A DNA stretch of 64,000 nucleotides from Gliomastix tumulicola (taxonomy: Eukaryota > Ascomycota > Sordariomycetes > Hypocreales > Bionectriaceae). The notes under the pieces are model-generated. The model was not told the origin of the DNA. It worked only from the letters and a program-made list of their open reading frames with translations, and did no database searches. This document shows positions 1-11,280 of the stretch, piece after piece. The DNA lies in NCBI GenBank assembly GCA_001599755.1, contig BCHX01000004.1, positions 4,836,001-4,900,000 on the forward strand, given 5' to 3'. Position 1 is the first letter of the stretch. Each line of letters begins with the position of its first letter. The translations under genes and the position numbers were made by a program.

Positions 1-3000
1 TGGAAGAAGGTCCGTCCATAGTGGTCTCGTGAGAAGTGATCAAACGTAGAGCCAATAAGCCACTCGAGAATCTCGCCAAAGAGGTCGAGACGTAGCTGCT
101 GGAAGTTGAAGGCATGAAGGAACGTCTGCCCGGAACTATTTTGATAGTTGATGATCCGAGATACGAACTCCTGCTGCAGATAATACGCCAAGCCGTCGAT
201 GTTACGCATAGCCAGGAGATGGAGAAGCGTGTTGCCAAAAGCATCCTGAAGTCCGGCCTCCTCAGGGCTAGACGGTGCGCAGTCGATCAGCCGACGGCCA
301 AGGGGTGTAGGGCCAGTTGGGGTGATGAAGAGGTCGCTGAACAGCTCCTTTCGGGCCACGCACAAGCACCGCCGCTTTCGGTGCTCCTCCGACCCAAGGT
401 CGCACGTTTCCGAGGAGTCTAGGCGGAGAAAGTCACCGGGCAGAGGATAAGGCTTGCCGTCGAAAGGGTCAGCCTGTTGCCCGTCCGGCGACCGCGATAT
501 CTCGCCTATGGCCTCTTGAATGTTGCTCGACTGATTGCTAGCAAAGTGGCTGACTGGCGCAGGGGGTCTTTTTATGAAATCCTTGACAAGTTCGGCATAC
601 GACTCTGGGTACTTTGATAGGATCTCCCCAATCTTGGTAATGGGTTCGTTGGCCGGGCTATAGCCTTCGTCCGAAGGGAGCGAGACCGTTGGTGATGGTG
701 CTTGATCTGGATCCGAGATATCCCCCATTAGCGTTGGCGGCCGGGCGAGCTGCGAAAGCCTTCGAACCGAGTCTTCCACATCCCGTGGCCGGAGCCATCG
801 AGGCTCCTTGTCAAGGAGCATGATGAGAGTCTTATTGGCAGCCCCCTTGCTATAGCAAAACACACTATCAGCATCTCAATCTTCAATAAACAAGGGCCGG
901 CCTCTGGAGATAACATACCCCATCCAGGGTTCATTCGGAAGGCTGATAATCTCGATAATCTCGCTAAGACTTAAGGTGGTATAGAGGTATAGGCGACAAA
1001 TATTCTGCCGCATTGAGGGGCTAAGGGAGGGTGGTCCGGTAGGTTTTCCGGTGAGAACAGCAGAGCCCAGGGTGACAGTAGAGCTCAACGGAGCAGTAGA
1101 GCTTAAGGGAACGGTAGAGCTCGAGGGAACTGTAGATGTCAATGGCTGGTCTGTGTCGTCCATTGAGACAACGAGGCTGGAATCTGGTTTGGGATTATTA
1201 TCCCTTCCTTCTGTATCCAGTGCTGTGTCTTCCAGATTTTCCGCTTCTCTGTGATCTTGTAGCCACTGGGACAGGATTTTGTTGCTTTCTCCCCCAGTGT
1301 CGAGCAGGCCCGAAAGGGAATTGAGAGTTGAGGCCGTCAAGCTGGTGCTGTCGGGCTCGTCGGGGTACGGACGGTCCTCGATCGATTGCGGCGAGTCCTC
1401 ATCGTCGTTCATAGCCGAGTGAGTAGAACTGAGCTCGCTTGAGTCCTGGTCGGGATCGCCAAACTGAATATACTCACTCGACCTCATGCTCGAACCCAGA
1501 TGGAAATAATCATTGTGTTGAAAGTAGTTGTAAGGATCATCGTCGTCAACGACATCAACATCATCGTCCTTGAGCCAAGGAAGAGAGTGCAGCGAGAACA
1601 AGTGCACGTGCTCCACAATGTGGTCGAGCAGAGCATCGGCATCTCCCCCGCCCGTCTCGTCACAAAGCGGGCATTGACTGATACCTGACGGAGCCGTCGT
1701 TCTCGAGGCAGCTAGGAGCGTTGTGTACTGAGATTCCTCAATGCCATCATCGTGTAGTTGAGCCGTGTGGGACAAAAGATCGTCCGCTGAGACAAATAAT
1801 ACCGGGGCATGACCTGGAGTCTTGCAAGGGACACACTCCCAGCATGAAGGGTGGTCACGCTCTACATGCTGTTGCCAATCAAGGCGGTGAGTATAGAGGG
1901 TATCCGGCTTGGGGCAGTCTTCGATTATGCAGGTGTAAGGGGCGATATCGTCCATCAAGTGTTTCCTTATAAGTGTCAATAAGCCGCTTGATCTGGCAAG
2001 AAATAATGGGTATAAAGAACTCACTTCCAATGACTGCTTCGCTGATACAGAGAGGATAATGTCTGGCAGCAACAAGGACATTTGAAGAATCTCGCTCCCT
2101 CGCGAAGCTGTGGAGGTCGCGGGTACACGACCTTTGCAGCTGTTGTGGTGATGTTTGTCTGTGCCACCTGAGATGAAGCTTGAAGAGCAGGAACCTCGCG
2201 AATGTTGGTACCAACTGCTGACGCTGACGTATCTGTCAAGGGCATGGTCTCGCGATGCCATTTATTCGCCCGTTGAGGCTCTCCCTCTCCCTCTCCCTCT
2301 TCCTGCTTTGCCTGTTGGAGGAGTGGGTGTCCATCTTGCAGATTGTCTGTGTGCTGTCGAACCGCGCTGGGGCCATCATCCATCATCATTGGCGCCGTAG
2401 ACTGGCGATTCTCCGGTGGATGTCCGTCTAGCTTAAGGGCATGTCTCTGTGCATACAAGAATCTATTACGCCGTCGAAGATTGGCCTTTATAAGTCTTTC
2501 CTGCACTGAACTCAGAAGGCCGGGCTGAACAAGATCGAAATCTCGAGCATCCCGGCTTCCGCGACTCAGAATGATGACGGCGAGGTAGCGGAAGAGATCA
2601 GAGTGGTCGTCGGGGTGGAAGAGACGGTCCGCTTTCTGAGAGCGCGCGTTGGACCCGGATTTGCGGATGGCTATGCCCACACGAACAAGATGGTCTAGAA
2701 CCTGGTCAACCTCGAGTTGGGCCTGCTGCAGCTTTGTCGAGGTAGGCTGATGAGGAGCGGTGTCTCGATTGGAGTCGGAGGAAGTAAACGACATATCTGA
2801 CCAGGGAGAGAAGGAACGCGGAACAGGCTCTGGTGAGAGATGATCGGCGGCAGCGGTTGGCTCAGCAGTGATCATCTTGCTGTCAGGGTCATCGTTCCTC
2901 CCATCCTCGATAGCTATTCGTCCCATCCAGAATCAGCTTCGACAGTAGTTAAGGTAGATGTGTAGACCCAGACACACCACGTACCAAGCGTCAGGCACGT

Positions 3001-3387
3001 TTCAACGCACCCATGTAGAAGAGTCAGGATTTTGACTACCAGGATCTTCGTCTCCTGTTCCGTATCGAGCCTCATATCCAACGAGGCCCTATCTTTAGCG
3101 AAAGCGCCAATATTGGCTGTCCAGAGTCTGAAATCGGCGAGCCTGTTCTCGGCCCACTCGCGATTCATCAGCGACGGATGTCGGATGCAAGCCTGAAGAC
3201 TGCTCAGACATTGGGCAGCCTTCCCGCTGATAGTGTCCCGACGGAGGACACCGTCCATGTTGGAAGTGCCTGGCCGTGCCCTGGCACTGATGTGAAGCGC
3301 TCGCGGTTGAATATTGAAAGCCCCGCATCGTTCGTTCAGCTGCTCAACGTTGCTTTCCAGATGGGCATCCCGGTCAGCAGTGGACAA
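1..3387 (-). CDS. C2H2 zinc-finger / ankyrin-type fungal protein (3' end beyond window)
   Basis: Four exons can be joined in phase: 2985-3387 (5' limit uncertain), 2025-2913, 919-1965 and 1-849, with introns 2914-2984, 1966-2024 and 850-918. The N-terminal part has the fungal signature WAENRLADFRLW. A Cys/His-rich block follows (FKCPCCCQTL, then PYTCIIEDC, WQQHVERDH, CWECVPC), as in fungal C2H2 proteins of unknown role. An acidic linker and a Clr5-like helical stretch with DKEPRWLRPRD come next. The window ends inside ankyrin-like sequence (LLHLLAMRNIDGLAYYLQQE). The frame opens at 3387 with TTG, so the true start is probably in an unresolved upstream exon. Proteins of this kind are thought to be scaffold or signalling proteins; a specific function is not known. 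It is divergent from the subtilisin fusion at 3566 across a gap of under 200 bp. Confidence 0.72.
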
Positions 3388-3565
3388 AAAGGCGTCCTGC
3401 GGATCTCGCTACTTACCACAACCAACACTTTTCTGTCTCCTCCCTGTCAGACCCCCACCACGACTGATCAGCACTGTCTCCTCTTTCGTGCCGCGTCGTA
3501 GCCGCCGAATCTTCCAACCGACACAAACCTCTCGTACGACTATACAGCACGCCCATGGAGCCGCG

Positions 3566-6475
3566 ATGTCTGCGGTCCGCGGGGCTCGACCGTCGTCGGT
3601 CTACAATGAGTTTGAAGAGCTCGACTTTGCAAAGGATACCCTGATCCGCGTCTCTATCATTGCCGCCGACGTCGGCGCGCAGCAGAAGTCTTGCGTGGCG
3701 GGTTGCCTCGCCGCCAAGCTCTTGATCGCGAGACGAGCGCTCGAAACCGCCGACGCGACAGAATTGCCGAGGATCCAGAGGCGACTGCCGAAGCTCCTAG
3801 ATGATCTAGAACGTGTCTGCGCGGTACGGTATTCTCCCTCTGAGGTTTTGATTGCGGTCATACAGCAAACGCTGACATCGTCTCTCGCAGTGGCCTAGAG
3901 AACCCGAACCGCACCGACCCATCCTCCGATCCGTACTACGAAAGGACACTTTCCGATCGCTACAGACGGTCGAGACACGGATACAGAATGGGGTGATGGC
4001 GTTCTCGAACGGGCCGGACTTCGTCAGGGCGCAATACTTCAAGATGCTGGATCACTTCTCCCGGATCGCTCCTCTAGCCAAGGATGGCAGGACCGCTGAG
4101 AATGCGTCCAACGCTAAACGAGGCAAGGCGACCTATTTTGCGGATGACTACCCAGCGCACGTTAACGCGTCTTTATACGCTGTGCTGCGAGATCATTCCA
4201 GCTGCACATGCACTGCCGTTGACGGAGCCATGACGGTGCAGAGACACCCTGGCCGGTTACGGTTGAGAGCGGACATTGTGAGGGAAGACGACGGTGTGGC
4301 GTTTGATATGCTTTTGTCTGCGTCGCCAAGGGCTGATGACTATTGGCAGGACCTGAAAGTAACAGTGGTGATGTACGTGAAAACGCCAATAGGCTGTCCC
4401 CAATATCCGTCCGTCTCGACAACATCAAGAAATACGAACTAATATACTCGGGGCGAGGATGAAGGCAGCAATCTGGCAAGAAATCTGTGAGATATGTAGA
4501 TTCGGGAAATGCAGCAGCCAAAGCAGCGCACAGAGGAACCAGCATGAGAAAATCACGTCTTCTGTCACCGGCACCCGGATCCCTATGCGCTCTCGTCAGG
4601 CCTCGGCCTGGGGCTCGGATCTGCTGCTGGGTGCGTGATCTCGAGCTTCAGCAGCTCCATGATGCGTCCCCCATCGCACAGCACGCCACGCCCGGTCCCA
4701 GCCTATCTCTGAGGAGCATCCTGGAGACACATCGCCTCTCCAACAGGATGAAGCTTGTGCTGGGCTATATCATCTCACGGTCGTTTTGGCAATACTACGA
4801 CTCCCCTTGGATGAATACCCGATGGTCCAGTGATACCATCCACTTCCTCTCCGAGAGGCGGCCTTATCTCGACCAGGACGGAGATTGGGACATGGACGTC
4901 AAAGATACGGCGGCGCTCTATGCCTCGAGACCATACTATGTTGTGGATTTTGACGATGACCCAGGCCACTTCCTTGAGTACTGTGACGAGTACTCTGTTA
5001 TATTTCGATACCCACGACTGCTTGCGCTGTCTATGCTCTTATTAGAAATTGGGAGAGGGGAATGCGTATCGACTGGCGCGATCACCCTCGGAGCAGGACT
5101 GAATAAGAATTGGGACCTGGCTCAGCAACTTCTAGCAAGGCCGAAAACGTGGGGGGATTTTGACTATCCTGACTTTCGCCATGCCATCTCGAATTGCCTG
5201 GACAGGACGCTCTTCGACGATGCCGGACGGGATGGTCAGGATGCCCTCGCTGTCACTAACCGAAAAGCGGTCCTGCACGAATACGTTGTGCTGCCCTTGG
5301 AGCGACTGTTGAAGAATCTAGGCTACTGGGATGAGCTATATGACGTTGGTCCCATCGATTCTCAAGGACCCTCCTACGCCAGCGCCGCGTCGAGCATCCC
5401 TGTTGGGCCCTCGCTGCCCTTGCCCTCTGAAGTCATATTCGCCAATGCCGAGACGACGCAGTCTAGTGAGTGGCTGAGTGGGATCGCAAGACTCAACGGG
5501 TACATACACAGCCTCTCCAACCGATCGAAACGACGTCGTGTACGAGTAGCCATCCTGGATACTGGGTACGACGCAGAGGCGGTGTTCTTTGGGATACAAG
5601 CCCGTCGACAGCGTCTGAAGGGGNGGATGGACTATGTCGACAGCTCAGAGTACCCTGTGGATTCAAACGGTCATGGGACTCATACAGTGTCGGTGCTGAT
5701 GAAGGTCGCACCGCTTGCGGATGTATACGTCGCGAGAATTGCCAGGGATAGGGCCTGTTTGGGGACCGCCACAGAAAGCATTAAAAGAGTAAGTATCGTC
5801 CGGCTCGACCCAGAGAGAACGGTGGAATCGTATCTCCTCTTTGACCTCTTTACTAACCATTTCATTGCCTAGGCCATCCACTGGGCAACCGTCGACTGCG
5901 AGGCAGACATAATCTCCATGTCCTTCGGCTTCCGCGAAGAGATTCCCCTCATAAGATCGGCCATCTACGAGACCACCATCCTACGTAATAATCGAGTCCT
6001 CTTCCTCGCGGCAGCGTCCAACTATGGCGGCAACTCGCGCGAGCTCTTCCCCGCGAGCCACGACGCCGTCATCTCCGTTAGAGCAACCAACGCGCATGGC
6101 GCATTTCTCGACACGAACCCCCCTGCCGATCCCTACGGTCCCGCGGTCTACGGCACGCTGGGGAAAGATGTGCCTGCCGCCTGGCTATCTACTGTGAATG
6201 GAGAGCTCAGCAAATCCGGGTCTTCGGTTGCGACGGCCGTCGCAGCCGGGATCGCTGCCATGATGCTGAGCGTTGCGAATGCAGGCTTTGAGAGCGAGCA
6301 ATTTCACATGCCACTGCAGGTGGAGGGATTGTGGACGAAGAAAGGAATGGAGAGCTTGTTCAGAAAGATGGCGCAGGATATGGGGGGCAGATGCTTCTAC
6401 ATATCACCGGGGAGGTTCTTTGAAGAAAAGGAGATCGATCAGGTATGGGCTGCTATGGTTGATGCCTGCAGCTGA
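3566..6475 (+). CDS. Subtilisin-like (S8) serine protease with fungal N-terminal domain
   Basis: Exons 3566-3823, 3891-4372, 4465-5788 and 5873-6475 join in phase to about 888 aa. Residues 1 to about 540 resemble the helical domain placed before subtilisin domains in fungal signalling proteins (DUF7580-like, from memory). The C-terminal 300 residues are an S8 peptidase. The Asp is in AILDTGYD (about D612), the His in NGHGTHT (about H650), the oxyanion Asn in AAASNYGG (about N738) and the nucleophile in KSGSSVATAVAAG (about S806), so all catalytic residues are present. There is no signal peptide, so it is probably cytosolic. The intron at 4373-4464 removes a stop codon and restores the frame. 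Base 5624 is n and leaves one residue undefined. In fungi such subtilisin domains occur in NLR-like and cell-death-related proteins; a defence or allorecognition role here is inference. Confidence 0.85.
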
Positions 6476-6887
6476 ATTCTATCTTAACACCCCAAGACTC
6501 ATTGAGTCTAGCATTGGGAGTGGATGCTGGAGACCTTCGTATACTATCTTCGATGTTTTATATGACGACACTCTATGAAGTCCACCATATTAATTTCCTC
6601 AATCCCGCCACCCCCACGACAGCGATCTATTCTAGAAGAACTATACCCGGCAGGACGCGGAAGCAGAAAACCTCCAGGTTAGTTACGTCTCTGGAAAGAT
6701 TGCCTGGTATCCCAGCCATAGGTCCAACTTTGCGAGCCTGGTTGGGAATGCAAACAAAGCAGATCCTCAATGACACGAGGTCATCGCAAACTACGAGTAT
6801 AAATCCCGTGAAATACAGAATACTAGATAGTGTTTACACTTTTCTATGCTTCACGTTTAGGTTGAGAGTGTTCGAATAGCCAACCAT
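6476..6887. other. Intergenic, convergent 3' ends
   Basis: Gap between the stop codons of the subtilisin gene and the MDR reductase. The 125-codon open frame here has no recognisable domain or codon signal. Nothing else is seen. Confidence 0.5.
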
Positions 6888-8212
6888 TTAGGAGCTCGAC
6901 GGCCATCCAATAACAATCTTCTGTCCATCACCAGCGCCAGTCCGAACCATACCAAATCCCTCAATGACCTTCCCCAATATGTCTTCAGAAGTGGCCTGCA
7001 AGAGGATGTGAGGCTGAAGAGGATATCTAAAGAGAATGTGTGAGTACTCGAACAGTAGAGGGTCGGCTCGAATGGGAAGGGCATACACTTTGCTGGAGAG
7101 TAAGTATTCGATGCTATAAGCCCTATTAGTATGGTCAATTTCATCACCGCTCGAAAGAGTAGCTTACTACGGCCAAAGTTTCGTAGCACCAAATTCTCTG
7201 TGTTCGGGATGCTCGCCGGAATTCTATAAAGTCAGTGAGGATCGTCAATTATGACCTTGAAGGCTCACATTGTGAAACATGCCGCAGAAGACGAATCTGG
7301 AAGAGACATCAGGTCGTTTGGCCAAAGATCCATCAGGCAAGACGTAGATTAGGCTGGCTCCCGGCGACAGCAGGGACACGACCTGGGCACTAGTCTCCTC
7401 AGTTGAGATGGTATCGATAGCTTTCGTCAGCGGCTTCCCATCAAGGATCTCCCCAATCCGCGCCACCAAGTCCGGACTCTTGTAGTCAATGACATGCGTA
7501 GCGCCTCTCGCTTTGAGATACTTCTCGCGCTTCCCAGCTGCCGTCGTGATGATGGTGGCGTACCCGGCCAACTTGAGAAGCGCGATTGCCGCCTGCCCAA
7601 CACCCGATCCACCACCCCAGACCAACACCGGCTCGTCACGAGTGACGCTCGACTCCTTCTCCGGGAATGGCCAGCCGGCTTCATAGAACCCGGCGGAGAC
7701 AGTCAGCACGGTACAAGGGAGCGTCGAGGCTTGAGCGAGACTGTAATGCTCGGGGACATGCGCTGCCAGATCCGAAGGGACAATGGCGACATCCTGCAGG
7801 GCCGAGCTCTTATTTCCAGTCGCGTTGTTCGACGATAGGTGAAGACTGATGATCTGCACCAGAGATGAGACGAGTGACCAGGGGCGTTGTCGATGATTAG
7901 GAACTCACCCTGTCTCCAACTTTGAAGTTCGAGACACTGCTTCCGACTTCAATCACCGTCCCAGCAAGATCGGCACCGGGGATATACGGGTAAGAAAGAA
8001 GCAGGCCTCGATCTATAGCTTTTTGTTCACCTGGCTGATGAACACGTTAGCGCAACGAGAAGTAAGAGTGAGGTGCAGAGGGCGAGTACATTCAGCGCGA
8101 CCGCCTCGACTCGGACAAGTAGCTCCGTAGCACCCAGTACTGATCCTTCAACCGTCTGAAGGGTCAGGGGGCCAGAGCGCACCTCCTGAACGATGGCACG
8201 ATGGACAACCAT
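6888..8212 (-). CDS. MDR-family zinc-binding-dehydrogenase-like oxidoreductase
   Basis: Five exons join in phase (8090-8212, 7909-8034, 7269-7853, 7168-7223, 6888-7113; introns 45-55 nt) to about 371 aa. The N-terminal GroES-like fold has PYIPGADLAGTVIEVG and FKVGDR. The Rossmann part has VLVWGGGSGVGQAAIALLK, where the NADP(H)-binding glycines lie, followed by GATHVIDY and IDTIS. No structural-zinc cysteine cluster is present, which points to the quinone reductase / enoyl reductase (CipB or ToxD-like) branch of the MDR family, not to true zinc alcohol dehydrogenases. It is probably a cytosolic NADPH-dependent reductase. The substrate cannot be told from sequence. The ATG at 8212 starts a normal N-terminus (MVVHRAIVQEVRSGPL). 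Confidence 0.85.
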
Positions 8213-8547
8213 TTTCTTGGGGCGGTAGGCAAGGATGGCCGTAGGTTGTTATGCAAGGTATTGTGGGAGCAATCCAAAAGATAAGCTTTCCATTCAGACA
8301 TCGTCAAGATACAGACAGGTGTTGATCAATTTAAATATCCTAGCCACCAGTCGCTATCAATTAATCAGCCCAGCAAGCAACAGCAAGAAATCGGCGAAGG
8401 AAGCACTGACATTTGTAAGGCGGCTTATCGTCGGAGGTAAATTGCCTCCGCCAATGACATGAGTCAGCCACGTACCCCCTGCAACACCACTCAAGAGCCC
8501 ACGCGACTCATGTCTACGGGCTATCACACCCATAGACATACTGCCTT
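8213..8547. other. Intergenic, promoter side of the MDR reductase
   Basis: AT-rich gap between the reductase start and the 3' end of an SDR remnant. A 22-bp inverted repeat of the form TCGGAGGTAAATTGCCTCCG lies near 8430-8450 (GGAGGcaa/ttgCCTCC arms). No gene is seen. Confidence 0.45.
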
Positions 8548-9065
8548 TCACATTCCCTTACAAGTGAAATCTACATATCCAACATCCTTGGCGAAAGCTG
8601 CTAGCCATGGCCCTTGACTTTTGCTTTTCACCAGTTCAAGATAGAATTCTGCATGTGCCTCGCCATCAATAGCGCCACTGACTGGCGTTCCGTCCACGAA
8701 GCGTTCGTCGGCGTAGTAAAAGCTATTCAAATGTGAGAAACGGCATTTCTATTCACAGACAACGCAGTGATCAACAGGAAAAATAGCTGACCTGAATCCC
8801 AGTTTCCCATAAGTCTGCGCGGCAGCCTGGACAAAATGCGACGTAGCTGGATTCCCAACACCCAAACTCACCACGCCAGGCATGTCGGCCTGGTTCAACA
8901 TGTTTCCAGTGTATATGAACACCTTTGGACTGTCTTTACCCAGCTTCTCGAATGAGCTGACGGCGAGCCGAGTCGCCGCGTATGCGCTTACCGAGTTGAC
9001 CTGGAGATCGTAGGCAGAGTCAGCCAGCGGTATGGAAAGTAGCTGGTCTTTGACGGCACGGTGAT
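8548..9065 (-). pseudogene. Short-chain dehydrogenase remnant, 5' half missing
   Basis: On the minus strand, 9048 to 8548 reads as the C-terminal half of a fungal SDR: LLSIPLADSAYDLQVNS, SAYAATRLAVSSF, VFIYTGNMLNQ, then across an intron (about 8734-8799) FYYADERF, GEAHAEFYLELV and GPWLAAFAKDVGY. This order is typical of SDR proteins about 230-250 aa long. The N-terminal Rossmann half with the GxxxGxG motif is absent. Reading upstream in frame meets a stop after about 10 codons, and the preceding sequence (9065-9340) is unrelated and AT-richer. It is a truncated gene, probably not functional, next to two oxidoreductases and a regulator. Confidence 0.65.
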
Positions 9066-9508
9066 GATGAAGCCATTGAATTTCGTAAAATGGCTAGGCA
9101 AGAGATGGAACCTTCCTCAAATATTGGATTTCCCGAGGCCGTACAATTTTTATAGCGGCAAGATTCTACAGTTTGCCGTTCCATCATCAATGATAGGCAG
9201 AATCATTATGTGGGTCTTGTCGGCGATTTCTTGCCAATCTTCAAGCCAGCTACTCAACCGTTTACTCATCAGCGGCGATAACTTTTCGGCACTTTCTTGC
9301 GACTTCATGTCAGCTATATAGGCAGCTGAGTTCGCCTGCATGTCTCTACTTTGTTGGCTGTATTCGTCAGCACATGCGTCTTCTCGGTGGTTCTTTTCCT
9401 CATGGGCTCGTAAAAACTATAAAACGCACAGTACGGTCCGATTTAAGAGCAGAACAAGACATCATAGGAACTTCATTAAATCTACCAGCTTTCTCGATTA
9501 TACCCACC
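9066..9508. other. Intergenic sequence replacing the 5' half of the SDR; promoter of the alcohol dehydrogenase
   Basis: The part from 9065 to about 9340 holds a 63-codon minus-strand frame without recognisable homology. The last 150 bp, with a TATAAAA element near 9418, is the likely promoter and leader of the dehydrogenase at 9509. Confidence 0.4.
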
Positions 9509-10756
9509 ATGGCATCCCAATACGTCGGCAAGGAGTTCTCGGGCATCAAGTCCCAGGACGGTACCATCGTGTCCTACAAGAGGACCATCCCTGAGCTGGG
9601 CCCTCACGACATCTTGCTTCGCATCACTCACTCTGGCGTTTGTCACAGTGATTCGGTCTTTGTTTCCCTCGGCGCACCGATCGCTCTCGGCCATGAGGGC
9701 GTGGGCATCGTCGAAGCGGTTGGTTCGCTCGTCACCCAGTTCAAGGTTGGCGAGCGTGCTGGGGCCGGGTTTCACCGTTGGTCTTGCGGTCAGTGCAAGT
9801 ACTGCCTCAACGGTGAGGACATTCACTGCTACGACCGCGTCATTATGGGGGAAGGGGATTTCGACAACGGGACATTCGGCCAGTACTACATTGGCAGGGA
9901 GACCTGGCTTCGTAAGTTCGACCCCTATGAAGACCCATTACTCGCCAGCATCGGGACCTACTAGGTAGGTACTTATCACACAATGGGTAACTAACCATAT
10001 GAACTTGACAGACAAGATCCCCGACGGTCTCGCAAGCGAGCATGCCGCCCCCCTCCAGTGTGCTGGGGCGACTGTCTACACCGCCCTCTCCCACACCATC
10101 TCCAAGGAGAAGCGAGTCGGCATTTTCGGCATCGGCGGGCTCGGGCATCTGGCCATTCAGTACGCGGCCAAAATGGGTGCCGAGGTCGTCGTCTTCAGCA
10201 CGACAGCTGCCAAGGAGCAGGAAGCTCGCAATTGGGGTGCCCATGAGTTCTATCTTGTCAGCGAGATGTTTGACAAGCTCACCGCGCCGATTGATGTTCT
10301 CGTCGTGGCCGGTCATCACTACCCCGACTGGGACAGGTATGTGATATCGGAACAACAATCGTACTGTTGCCTCTGCTGACCCGCACACCGCACATCTAGG
10401 GTCATGGTAAAGGAGTTCCTCGCGAGGAATGGCACTGTTGTACCCTTGACTGCCCCTATTCACGGAGCCATCTCCTTTCCGTAAGCTATCCAGTGCATAC
10501 CGCGGGGGGGGTTCAGATATACTAACTATCCTTTGCAAGATCCGGTCCGGTGTTCTTCAACTCGTACCACATGTACTCTTCCATCGTTGGCTCCCGCGCG
10601 ATCCACCGAGAGATGCTCGAGTTCTCGGCCAAGCATCACATCGAGCCCATGGTGCAGGTGGTCCCCCACGAGGGTATCGAGACAGTCCAGAAGATCTTCA
10701 ACGACTTGCAGGAAAACAAGATCAGGTACCGTGCGGTCCTGGCCATGGATGGATGA
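9509..10756 (+). CDS. Zinc-dependent alcohol dehydrogenase
   Basis: Four exons (9509-9911, 10012-10336, 10400-10480, 10540-10756) join in phase to 341 aa, the usual length of medium-chain alcohol dehydrogenases. The catalytic zinc ligands lie in SGVCHSD and GHEGVG. The structural zinc lobe is CGQCKYCLNGEDIHC. The coenzyme fold has GIFGIGGLGHLAIQYA. Introns have clean GT..AG ends, the first with a TAACTAAC branch point. The ATG at 9509 (MASQYVGKEF) sits in a good context, and the in-frame codons upstream are not needed. It most resembles cinnamyl/aryl alcohol dehydrogenases. The substrate is unknown. It lies next to a Zn2Cys6 regulator that may control it. Confidence 0.9.
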
Positions 10757-11280
10757 GGACCCAGACAAATCTATTCTTCGCCCGGTCTTCCAACTAAATC
10801 TATAGCCAATTAAGAAACAAGCATACGGTGTGTTGGTAAAGAAGAGAACTCTCACAATGCATGTACCGGTTTCCAGGTGCAAGGATAAACGTTCAGAGCC
10901 TGCATAAAGCTACCTGAATCATGCCATTTGCCACGTCAATCCTGTACGAACACGCTATCCTTAACCTCTGAAGCATAGATGAAATCGTCCGGCGTATATA
11001 AAATTTCCAAATTAAGGGTGGGAAATTTGTCAGCAGATATTAAACGACAGATGCTTCTAGCTCGTCCATTCCGCCAATAAATTACAGGCAAGAAATACCC
11101 GAAAGTAGGTACCGACTATTGCCACGTAGCTCGCAGCGGCCGGGGTTATTACCTCAGAATTCCGACTTTGACACAGCACGCCCTTGCGAGATTTGGAATT
11201 ATGAGCATGTATTCATTTTCACGCTCATAAAGGCGTTCAACATCCGTACCACGACATGGCATCCGTTCTACCAGCTCATC
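10757..11280. other. Intergenic, 3' region and promoter of the Zn2Cys6 regulator
   Basis: There are no convincing coding frames. A TATATAAAA-type element lies near 10994-11003. Confidence 0.45.

Noticed and set aside
1993..2024. A 32-nt intron in the C2H2/ankyrin gene
   Set aside because: Too short for a fungal intron. The acceptor at 1966 gives a 59-nt intron and a better family match (HWKKHLMDD).
6502..6879. 125-codon plus-strand frame in the convergent gap
   Set aside because: No domain, no ATG in good context and it lies in the expected 3' regions.
9150..9341. 63-codon minus-strand frame upstream of the SDR remnant
   Set aside because: No recognisable motif and no way to splice it to the SDR in frame; described only as unrelated sequence.
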